Source of the DNA: Flavobacteriaceae bacterium
GTDB taxonomy: Bacteria; Bacteroidota; Bacteroidia; Flavobacteriales; Flavobacteriaceae
NCBI GenBank assembly: GCA_026988395.1
Contig: JALSLI010000167.1
Coordinates: forward strand, 1-36,602
Length of the DNA: 36,602 nucleotides
Direction of reading: 5' to 3'
Positions 24,660 to 33,700 of this stretch are shown piece by piece (the stretch's first letter is position 1; each line of letters opens with the position of its first letter). The position numbers were made by a program, and so were the translations under genes. A model generated the notes under the pieces. It was not told where the DNA came from. It saw only the letters and a list, made by a program, of their open reading frames with translations, and made no database searches.

Positions 24660-26390
24660 ATGGTAAAGGATTCTGTTTTAAATAAATTACCCAAACATTT
24701 ACATGTTTTTACGCAAGAGCAACCTTATGATTCGTACACACCAAAAAACCAAGCAGTTTGGCGGTATATTATGCGAAAAAGCACCAATTATTTAAAAAAT
24801 GTTGCTCATAAATCATATTTAGAAGGCTTAAAAAAAACCGGAATATCAGTAGAATACATTCCAAAAATGGAAGGCATGAACCGAATTTTAAAAGATATTG
24901 GCTGGCATGCTGTTGCGGTTGACGGCTTTATTCCACCTAATGCTTTTATGGAGTTTCAAGCATACAATACACTGGTTATCGCTTCTGATATTAGAACTGC
25001 CGAACATATTGAATATACTCCGGCTCCGGATATTGTTCACGAAGCGGCAGGTCACGCTCCAATAATTGCCAATCCAGAGTACGCCGAATATCTACGTCGC
25101 TTTGGCGAAATAGGCTCAAAAGCCATATCATCTGCTAAAGATTACGAACTTTATGAAGCAATAAGACACTTGTCTATTATTAAAGAAAATCCGAATACGC
25201 CGGAAAAAGACATCATAGAAGCCGAAAAACAAATTGAAGAAATCACTGTAAATATAGGCGAACCAAGCGAAATGGCGAAAATACGTAATTTACATTGGTG
25301 GACAGTAGAATACGGTTTAATTGGCAGTTTAAAAAATCCGAAAATTTATGGTGCAGGTTTGCTTTCTTCAATTGGCGAAAGTGATTGGTGTATGAGTGAT
25401 CAAGTAAAAAAAATACCTTATTCTATTGAAGCGGCAAACGTAGCATTTGACATCACAAAGCCCCAACCTCATTTATTTGTAACTCCTAATTTTGCTCATT
25501 TAAGCTTTGTTTTGGAAGAATTTGCCGATACAATGGCACTTAGAAACGGCGGATTAAAGGGTGTGGAAAAATTAATCGATTCACAAAATTTAGGCACGAT
25601 TGAACTTAATACGGGAATTCAAATTTCAGGTAAATTTACCAGAGTTATCGATGATGAAAATTACCATCCAATTTATTTTCAAACAACCGGAAAAACTGCA
25701 TTAGCTTACAAAAACAAACAGATAATAGGTCACGGAAAAAACTATCATAAAGATGGTTTTGGTTCTCCGGTAGGGAAATTAAAAGGAATAAATTTAGCTA
25801 TCGAAGATATGTCTCCAACCGATTTGGAAGCTTACGGTATCTACGAAGGAAAAACTACTACACTCAATTTTAAAGGAGGTATTACCGTTACCGGAGAAAT
25901 TATTACCGGAAAACGAAACTTACAAGGTAAAATCATCCTTATTTCTTTTAAAAATTGTACGGTAAAATACGGTGATGAAATTTTATTTCATCCGGATTGG
26001 GGTATTTACGATATGGCTGTTGGAGCTGAAATTGTATCGGCTTTTTCGGGTGTTGCAGATCCGGATAATTATGGATTGGAATTTAAAGCTCCCAAAGAAA
26101 AAACACATAAAATTGTATATTCCGATAAAGAAAAAGAAATCCACTTTTTATATCAAAAAGTTAGAAAAATGCGTGAAAACAATAATATTGATGTAACAGA
26201 GTTGATGAATATTTTTAATCAAATTAACAAAAATGATAAAGAATGGCTTTTGGTTTTAGAAATTTATGAATTACTATTAAAAGAAAATAGAAATGAAAAA
26301 AATGAAGTCTTAAATCAATTAAATAATTGGATTGCCACAAGCAACTATGGAAATTTAATAGAGGATGGATTAACCTTACTAAAACCTTAA
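24660..26390 (+). CDS. phhA: Aromatic amino acid hydroxylase (phenylalanine 4-monooxygenase-like) with long C-terminal extension
   Basis: The ATG at 24660 is preferred over the track start at 24621, giving 576 residues. Residues ~1-310 are the pterin-dependent aromatic amino acid hydroxylase core: DIVHEAAGHAPII supplies iron ligands H127 and H132, and YGAGLLSSIGES supplies the third ligand E240. The family converts Phe to Tyr (or hydroxylates Trp or Tyr) with O2 and a tetrahydropterin. About 265 further residues follow, which are not part of the standard catalytic domain. They include a beta-rich part (GIQISGKFTRVIDDENYHP; KGGITVTGEIITGKRNLQG) and a helical tail. No N-terminal ACT domain is present. 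It is divergent from the M48 gene. Confidence 0.88.
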   Translation: MVKDSVLNKLPKHLHVFTQEQPYDSYTPKNQAVWRYIMRKSTNYLKNVAHKSYLEGLKKTGISVEYIPKMEGMNRILKDIGWHAVAVDGFIPPNAFMEFQAYNTLVIASDIRTAEHIEYTPAPDIVHEAAGHAPIIANPEYAEYLRRFGEIGSKAISSAKDYELYEAIRHLSIIKENPNTPEKDIIEAEKQIEEITVNIGEPSEMAKIRNLHWWTVEYGLIGSLKNPKIYGAGLLSSIGESDWCMSDQVKKIPYSIEAANVAFDITKPQPHLFVTPNFAHLSFVLEEFADTMALRNGGLKGVEKLIDSQNLGTIELNTGIQISGKFTRVIDDENYHPIYFQTTGKTALAYKNKQIIGHGKNYHKDGFGSPVGKLKGINLAIEDMSPTDLEAYGIYEGKTTTLNFKGGITVTGEIITGKRNLQGKIILISFKNCTVKYGDEILFHPDWGIYDMAVGAEIVSAFSGVADPDNYGLEFKAPKEKTHKIVYSDKEKEIHFLYQKVRKMRENNNIDVTELMNIFNQINKNDKEWLLVLEIYELLLKENRNEKNEVLNQLNNWIATSNYGNLIEDGLTLLKP

Positions 26391-26500
26391 ATCCAAAAAA
26401 AAAATTTGTGCTACGAAAACCTTTGCTAATTTAATGTAAAAAAAATAGGTTCTTTAATTTTATTTTTACTACTTTAGTCATCTACTAACAACACGAGGAA

Positions 26501-26530
26501 AAAATTACTGAAAATTACTAAAAATTGACT
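26501..26530 (+). repeat. Three 10-bp tandem repeats upstream of the HTCS start
   Basis: aaaattactg, aaaattacta and aaaattgact follow one another without a gap, ending 4 nt before the TTG start codon. A-tracts phased at 10 bp can bend DNA; they could also be a regulator site. The function is not known. Confidence 0.6.
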
Positions 26531-26534
26531 TAAT

Positions 26535-29500
26535 TTGTTACGTAAATTATTTGTTTTATTCGTGTTCGTTTATACGATAAAAATTCAATCGCAAGAAACT
26601 GTTTTTTTTCATTACGGAATTGAAAACGGCTTATCTCAAGAAAGTGTTCAAACTATTTTAAAATCTAAAGATGGTTTTTTATGGCTTGGCACACAAGATG
26701 GTTTAAACCGTTTTGACGGAGATAAATTTACGGTTTACAAACATACCAATTCTATAAAAAATAGTATTTCAGGAAATTTTATTACCAACCTATTGGAAAA
26801 TAAAGACCAAATTTGGGTTGGTACTTCTAATAATGGTGTTAGTATTTATAACTCTAAACTAGATAATTTTACACAAATTGGAGTGAAAAATGGCAATTGT
26901 ACGGCTATTGAAAAAGACCGTTTTAACCATGTTTTTGTTAGTTATTATAAAAAAGGTTTGTCTATTTTTACAAATAAAAAGGGTACACTTGTTCAAAAAG
27001 ACATTCCGTTTTTTAAGGATAATAATCTTATTATCACTTCTATAAGGAGTAATAAAGATAGAGAAATATATGTTGGAACAAAATCCGGAAAACTCTTTAA
27101 AACAACCACCTATACCAATGATTTTATTTTTAAAGAAATTCCATTAAACTTAGTAGTTGGTAGTATCAACCACCTTTTATGGGATTATGGAAAGTTGTGG
27201 TTAAGCACATCAAAAGGTGTTTTCTACTTAGAACATAATACCATTAATTTTGTTAAATTAAACGATTCACAATTAACAGTTAATAGCATTAAAAAATACG
27301 AAAATATTTATTTTATAGCTACAGATAATGGTCTGTACAAATGTGAAAATTTTAACGATGAAACCAATAAATTTGGGAAATATAATTTTTTTCAAGGTGA
27401 TAAGAATAATCTAAATTCAATTACATCAAACAGAGTATATGATATTTTAATTGACAATGACTTATTGTGGGTTGGTACAAATAAATTGGATTTACTACCA
27501 TTACAATCTCCCGTCTTTAAAAGTATTAATACAAATACAAAACCGATAATTAGTAACAATCATATTTACTCTATTTATAAAGATAAAGACTATTTATTTA
27601 TAGGAACCAGAAATGGACTGAACTGTGTTAACAACAAAGGAGAAACTTTTACAATTACAAAAGAAAATACAAAAAGCAAGCTTGCCTCTAATGTAATACG
27701 AAGCATCGCCAAAAAAGATGACTATTTATGGCTTGGAACTACTAAAGGTATAACGATTATAAATCTTACTAATTTTAATCCTAAAAACCCAAAACTAAAA
27801 TCATTTTATGCAGAAGAAAACAACAAAACTAGCCTAAGTCATAATAATATCCGTAATATTTTTATCGATAATCAAAATAGAATATGGATTTCTACTTACG
27901 GAGGTGGTCTAAATCTATTTATAGGCGATATAACAAAAAACAGATTTAAATTTAAACATTTTAAATATGATAACCTAAAAAATTCAATTAGTTCGGATTT
28001 TGTTTTTAACATTACCCAAGATGCAGACAATATTTATTGGATTGCAACAAAATTTGGTTTAAACAAAATGGTATATAGTAATGATACACCAAAATTTACA
28101 AACTATCTAAAACAAGAAAACAAACCAAACAAATTACAAAGTAGTAATATTTTAACAACATATCACGATGCTGACAATCAAATGTGGATTGGTACACAAA
28201 ATGGATTGTATCGACTAGATAAAGAAACCGAAATTTTTACAGGTTTTGGAACAAAAGAAGGACTTACAAACAATGTAATATATTCAATTTTAGAAGACAA
28301 TAGAAAAAATTTATGGCTATCTACTAATTCAGGTTTGTTTAAACTTAATAAAAAAAAATTAAAGTTTACACACTACACAATAAAGGAAGGTATTACAAGC
28401 AAAGAATTTAATCTGGGAGCACAATTTAAGGATACAAAAAAAAATCTTCTTTATTTTGGAGGAACAAAAGGAGTCAGTTATTTTAATCCTAATGAAATAG
28501 ACAGACTCTACCAAGAAAGCAACTTAAAATTCACGTCATTAAACATTAAAGGGAAAGTAATAAAACCACAAAACAATCCTTCATTTTTAAAAGAAAATAT
28601 TACCAAAACCAAACTTATAACATTAAATCATAAAGATTTTCCAATATATCTTGGCTTTTCTGAATTTAATTTCAAACCTTATAAAAATACTTCTTTTTAT
28701 TATAAATTAATCCCAAACGATGCCAACTGGAATCTCGTAAAAAAAGGTAATGAAATCCAATTATTAAACCTCTCCCCGGGAGAATATCAATTGCAAGTAA
28801 AAGGCAAATCGCAGAACAAACTATGGACAAAAAACCCTTTGCAAATAAGCCTTATCGTAAATCCTCCTTGGTATAGCTCTAACCTGTCTTTTTTTATCTA
28901 TTTTTTACTATTTTCCGCTTTGATTTATTATATCTTTAAACGCATTGTAAAACAAAAATTAGCACATCAAGAAGTAGTTAGATTGAAAGAATTAAACAAT
29001 TTAAAAACAACACTTTACACTAATATCACACATGAGTTTAGAACACCTATCACTGTAATTTTAGGAATGACAGATAGTATAAAAGAAAAATTGAAAAACA
29101 AATCTGAAAATGCTTCAAAAGAACTAGAACTGATCGAAAGAAATTCTAAAAATTTACTAAAGTTAGTGAACCAAATTTTAGATTTATCGAAACTGGAAAA
29201 AGGAAAATTAAAACTTAATCTGGAACAAGCAAATATTGTAACTCTTATAAAATACATCACCGAAAGCTTTTCATCCTTTGCTGAAGAAAAAGGTATTTCA
29301 TTAGTTTTTTATACTGAAGAAGATACCATATTAATGGATTATGATGCCAATAAAATTTCGCAAATTGTAACTAATTTACTTTCTAATGCAATAAAATTTT
29401 GTAATTCAGGAGATAAAATTTTTGTACACTTAAATAAAAAAAACAACCAATTACAACTAAAAATTAAAGATACCGGAATAGGTATCGAAGAAAAAAATCT

Positions 29501-30539
29501 AAACCACATTTTTAACCGTTTTTATCAAGTAGAAAACAGCAATTCTAAAAATAATAGTGGCACCGGTATTGGATTAGCTCTAACCAAAGAGTTAATATTA
29601 ATGATGAATGGTAAAATACAAGTAAAAAGTAAAATTAATAAAGGTACAACTTTTACCATTCTATTACCAATTACACAAAATAAAAAAATCACTATTGCTA
29701 AAAATAAACCTTTAATTAAAATAGAAAAAAAACAGAAACAAATAGAAGATAAATTAATTATAAATACCAACAACAAAAACCTACCAATAGCCTTAATTGT
29801 TGAAGATAACAATGATGTTGCTACCTATATTGTTTCATGCTTAGAAACCAATTACCAAATTAGTTATGCCAAAAACGGAGAAGAAGGCATCCAAAAAGCC
29901 ATGGAAATTATTCCGGATATCATAATAAGCGATGTTATGATGCCAAAAAAAGATGGTTTTGAACTTTGTAAAATTCTAAAAAACGATATAAAAACCAATC
30001 ACATTCCTATCATATTATTAACAGCAAAAACCAATCAAAAAGACAAACTAAAAGGATTGAAATATGGTGCCGATGCCTATCTTACAAAACCTTTTAATAA
30101 AGAAGAATTACTTATTAGAATAGATAAACTAATTGCTATTCGTAAAAAAATTCAAAAAAAGCACCAAAATATAGATGCTTTGATAAAAGATGTAAAAACA
30201 GATAATTTTGAAGACCTTTTCTTAAAAGAAGTCATCGATGCTATCCATCAAAATATAGATAATGTTGATTTTAATGCTAAAGAATTAACAAAGTATCTAG
30301 GTTTAAGCGATTCTCAATTATACCGTAAAATTAAAGCCTTAACCAATATGTCGGTTGCCATTTTTATTAGAAAAACACGCTTACAAAAAGCAAAAGAATT
30401 ATTACTAAAAGATCCTAAATTAACGATTTCAGAAGTATGCTACGCTACCGGTTTTAATCAACCAAGTTGGTTTAGTAGAGTTTTTAAACAAGAATTTGGC
30501 ATTTCACCAAAAGGGCTCAAAAACACAGATAAACAGTAA
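26535..30539 (+). CDS. Hybrid two-component system regulator (sensor kinase + receiver + AraC-type domain)
   Basis: The 1334-residue one-protein signalling system starts at a TTG. An in-frame TGA lies 9 nt upstream, and the signal peptide (LFVLFVFVYTIKIQSQ) follows directly, so no ATG can replace it. Residues ~25-700 are a periplasmic sensor of Reg_prop propeller repeats (GLSQESVQTILKSKDGFLWL, DNQMWIGTQNGLYRL, NLWLSTNSGL), then a Y_Y_Y-like domain ending in NPPWY. A transmembrane segment is near 783-802. The kinase has the H-box H833 (THEFRTPI), N-box near 943-955 and DTGIGI. The receiver has D1133 (SDVMMPKKDGFE), and the C-terminal AraC helix-turn-helix spans about 1240-1332. HTCS proteins usually sense glycan fragments and activate polysaccharide utilisation genes. 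Here the next genes are LRR surface proteins. Confidence 0.94.
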   Translation: MLRKLFVLFVFVYTIKIQSQETVFFHYGIENGLSQESVQTILKSKDGFLWLGTQDGLNRFDGDKFTVYKHTNSIKNSISGNFITNLLENKDQIWVGTSNNGVSIYNSKLDNFTQIGVKNGNCTAIEKDRFNHVFVSYYKKGLSIFTNKKGTLVQKDIPFFKDNNLIITSIRSNKDREIYVGTKSGKLFKTTTYTNDFIFKEIPLNLVVGSINHLLWDYGKLWLSTSKGVFYLEHNTINFVKLNDSQLTVNSIKKYENIYFIATDNGLYKCENFNDETNKFGKYNFFQGDKNNLNSITSNRVYDILIDNDLLWVGTNKLDLLPLQSPVFKSINTNTKPIISNNHIYSIYKDKDYLFIGTRNGLNCVNNKGETFTITKENTKSKLASNVIRSIAKKDDYLWLGTTKGITIINLTNFNPKNPKLKSFYAEENNKTSLSHNNIRNIFIDNQNRIWISTYGGGLNLFIGDITKNRFKFKHFKYDNLKNSISSDFVFNITQDADNIYWIATKFGLNKMVYSNDTPKFTNYLKQENKPNKLQSSNILTTYHDADNQMWIGTQNGLYRLDKETEIFTGFGTKEGLTNNVIYSILEDNRKNLWLSTNSGLFKLNKKKLKFTHYTIKEGITSKEFNLGAQFKDTKKNLLYFGGTKGVSYFNPNEIDRLYQESNLKFTSLNIKGKVIKPQNNPSFLKENITKTKLITLNHKDFPIYLGFSEFNFKPYKNTSFYYKLIPNDANWNLVKKGNEIQLLNLSPGEYQLQVKGKSQNKLWTKNPLQISLIVNPPWYSSNLSFFIYFLLFSALIYYIFKRIVKQKLAHQEVVRLKELNNLKTTLYTNITHEFRTPITVILGMTDSIKEKLKNKSENASKELELIERNSKNLLKLVNQILDLSKLEKGKLKLNLEQANIVTLIKYITESFSSFAEEKGISLVFYTEEDTILMDYDANKISQIVTNLLSNAIKFCNSGDKIFVHLNKKNNQLQLKIKDTGIGIEEKNLNHIFNRFYQVENSNSKNNSGTGIGLALTKELILMMNGKIQVKSKINKGTTFTILLPITQNKKITIAKNKPLIKIEKKQKQIEDKLIINTNNKNLPIALIVEDNNDVATYIVSCLETNYQISYAKNGEEGIQKAMEIIPDIIISDVMMPKKDGFELCKILKNDIKTNHIPIILLTAKTNQKDKLKGLKYGADAYLTKPFNKEELLIRIDKLIAIRKKIQKKHQNIDALIKDVKTDNFEDLFLKEVIDAIHQNIDNVDFNAKELTKYLGLSDSQLYRKIKALTNMSVAIFIRKTRLQKAKELLLKDPKLTISEVCYATGFNQPSWFSRVFKQEFGISPKGLKNTDKQ

Positions 30540-30587
30540 GCTCTACTACTTTAGGATTACTTAAAAATACTACTTTTTAATACATTA

Positions 30588-30622
30588 TTGAACAAATAAT
30601 ATACTTATTTGAATAGATAATA
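30588..30622 (+). promoter_or_regulatory. 14-bp direct repeat spaced 21 bp, candidate HTCS binding site
   Basis: TTGAACAAATAATA (30588-30601) and TTGAATAGATAATA (30609-30622) agree at 12 of 14 positions and are offset by 21 bp, two turns of the helix. They lie 25-60 bp upstream of the -7 box at 30647, where an AraC-type activator usually binds as direct repeats. A 7-bp inverted repeat (CAAATAA / TTATTTG, 30593-30611) overlaps them. Confidence 0.5.
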
Positions 30623-30646
30623 CAACCCTTTACATATCATCTATTC

Positions 30647-30654
30647 TATTTTTG
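30647..30654 (+). promoter_or_regulatory. -7 promoter box (TATTTTTG) of the LRR genes
   Basis: TATTTTTG matches TAnnTTTG exactly. It would give a leader RNA of about 125 nt before the ATG at 30786, much longer than for the other promoters in this window. Confidence 0.5.
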
Positions 30655-30655
30655 T

Positions 30656-30690
30656 CTCAGAAACACAAGCTAACTATTGTGAATTCTGAG
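30656..30690 (+). promoter_or_regulatory. Hairpin at the predicted 5' end of the LRR mRNA
   Basis: CTCAGAA (30656-30662) pairs with TTCTGAG (30684-30690), and inside it CACAA (30664-30668) pairs with TTGTG (30677-30681), for 12 bp with a small internal loop. It begins 2 nt after the -7 box. It could be an operator at the start site or a 5' stabilising structure; no T-run follows, so it is not a terminator. Confidence 0.5.
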
Positions 30691-30785
30691 TTTAAAATGT
30701 TATGCCTATCCAATAGATAAAAACTCAAAATCAACATTTTTCTTGTTACTCTAAAAAAATTATAAAATCGTTAAAGTAAATAATT

Positions 30786-33700
30786 ATGAAAAAAACACTT
30801 ACTCTTTTAGCAATCTTAATTGCAACAACACTTTTCGCACAACAAACCTATGTGCCAGATGATAATTTTGAACAAGCTCTTATAGATTTAGGTTATGATA
30901 CCGTTTTAGATGATTATGTACCAACAAATGTCGTTAGTTATATTCAAATTTTGGATATTCCTAATAAAGGGATATATGATTTAACGGGAATTGAAGATTT
31001 TGTAAATTTAGCTTACCTTTCTTTATGGGGAAATCATATAACAAGTATTGATTTAAGAAATAGTGTTGTTTTACAAGAATTATATCTTGCGGGGAACCCA
31101 ATAACAGTTTTAGATTTATCGCATAATGTACTTTTAACCAGGTTAAGTGTTCTTAATTGTCAATTAAAATACTTAAATGTGCAAAACGGAAATAATATTA
31201 ATTCGGTTGAATTTAATGCACATAATAATCCTGATTTAACCTGTATCCAAGTAGATGATGCTGCTTATAGTACTGCCAATTGGACTGGTAATGATCCTAT
31301 AGCATCTTTTAGTACAGATTGTGGGCAAACCTTTGTTCCAGGTGATAATTTTGAGCAAGCTTTAATTACTTTGGGTCTGGATTCGGGTGCGTTAGATGAT
31401 ATTGTTACAACAAGTAATATAAATGGAATTACCAATCTTAATGTTTCAAATAAAAATATTACTGATTTTACAGGTATTGAAGATTTTATTGCACTTACCA
31501 GCTTAAACTGTGGTTCTAATAATCTAACCGAATTAGCTCTTACAACCAATACAAACCTAACTACATTAACTTGTAGCAACAATCAATTAACATCTTTAGA
31601 TATAAGCCAGTTGAGTTCTCTAAATTATTTAGATTGTAATTTTAATCAACTAACAAATATAGATGTGTCTCAAAACACACAGTTAACTGTCTTGGCTTGT
31701 AGAGCCAATCAATTGACTAATATAGATGTTTCTAATAATAATTTACTACAATATTTTTCTTGTCGTGATAATTTATTGATAGACTTAGATGTCTCTAACA
31801 ATCCTGATTTAGTACGATTATGGTGCTTTAATAATCAATTAACGAGTTTAAATGTAAAAAATGGAGCTAATACCAACATTTCCAATAGTAATTTTAACGC
31901 AACAAACAATCCTGGCTTAGATTGTATTCAAATTGATGATTTGGCTTGGAATACCACTAATTGGACTAACATCGATTCGCAATCTTATTATAGTGAAGAT
32001 TGTAATGCAACCTATGTGCCTGATGATAATTTTGAACAAGCCTTAATAGACCTCGGTTTTGACACTGTTTTAGATAATTATGTAACTACTGCTAATATTA
32101 ATACGATAACATTCTTAAATATTAGCAATAAGAATATTTCAGATTTAACAGGTCTTGAAGATTTTACAATGTTACAATATTTAAATTGTGATAATAATTT
32201 GCTAACCAATATAGATATAATTATTAACCTCCTTCATTTAACTGATTTATTCTGTATAAATAATCAATTAACCAGTCTTGATGTGAGTAATAATAGCAAT
32301 CTTGATAACTTACGTTGTGAAAATAATTTACTAACCTCATTAAATGTATCGCAAAATACCGCTTTACAAAATTTGAACTGTAAAGACAATCAAATAACGT
32401 CTTTAGATTTAAGTTTAAACACTTCAATGTACTCTTTAAACTGTCAAAACAATCAATTAACCGAATTAAATTTTAAAAATGGAAACAATGCAGCTATAAC
32501 TACAAGTACAGGGTTTAGAGTAAACGGAAATCCAAACTTATTTTGTATTGAGGTAGATGATGTAGCTTATAGCACAAGTTCTTGGTATTTTGGCTATGAT
32601 GCACAAATGTATTTTAGTGAAGATTGTAATTCAACCTATGTACCTGATGATAATTTTGAACAAGCTTTGATAGATTTAGGTTATGATACCGTATTAAATA
32701 ATTATGTATTAACTACTAATATTAATACCGTTACCAGTTTAGATGTTTCCAACAAATCTATTGCCGATTTAACAGGAATTGAAGGATTTACAGCTTTAAC
32801 GAATTTACAATGTAATAGCAATCAATTAAGCAGTTTAGACATTAGTCAAAATACGGCATTAACTAACTTGACTTGTAATAGTAATCCTCTTGGAAGTTTA
32901 GATGTTTCTCAAAATACAGCATTGACCAATTTAAATTGTCAAAATGCACAATTAACGAGTATTGATGTAACACAAAACACCAGTTTAACAAATTTGAATT
33001 GTAAACAAAATCAATTAACGGCTTTAGATGTTTCGCAAAATACTGCTTTAACTGTTTTAGATTGTAGAAGTAATCAAATAGATGCTTTAAATTTATTCAG
33101 CAATACAAATTTAACCAGTATAAATTGTAGTTCAAACCAAATAGTCGCTTTAGATATAACAAATAGTCCTTCGATAACTTTTTTTAGTACATCAAATAAC
33201 TCTTTGGAAAGTTTAGATTTGGCGAATGGAAACAACACCATACTCACAGGTTTTTTTGCTACAGGAAATCCTAATTTAAACTGCATCAATGTAGATAATG
33301 TAACTTGGAGTACAGCCAATTGGACTAATATTGACACACAATCTTACTTTGCTACCGATTGTAATATTACCTACGTACCTGACGATAATTTTGAACAAGC
33401 CTTGATTGATTTAGGATATGATAGCGGTGCATTAGATAATTATGTGCCTACTGCTAATATTTCAGGAGTTACAAATTTAGATATTTCAAATAAAAATATT
33501 GCAGATTTAACAGGAATTGAAGATTTTGCAGCTCTATATCAATTGGTGTGTAATAACAATCAATTAACAAGTATAAATTTAACTCAAAATACTGCTTTAA
33601 CTTGGTTAAATTGTAGTTTTAATATGCTTAATAGTATAGATGTTAGTCAAAATACAGCATTAACCTCTTTTATTTGTAGTGTTAACCAATTAACTAATTT

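Noticed and set aside
26391-26460. Terminator after the aromatic hydroxylase gene
   Set aside because: Only a weak 5-bp AACCT/AGGTT pairing was found, without a convincing stem and T-run.
31265-31582. Minus-strand ORFs inside the LRR genes (also 32224-32427, 33074-33337, 36170-36373)
   Set aside because: They are shadows of the regular repeat in the LRR coding frame, with low-complexity translations and no start context.
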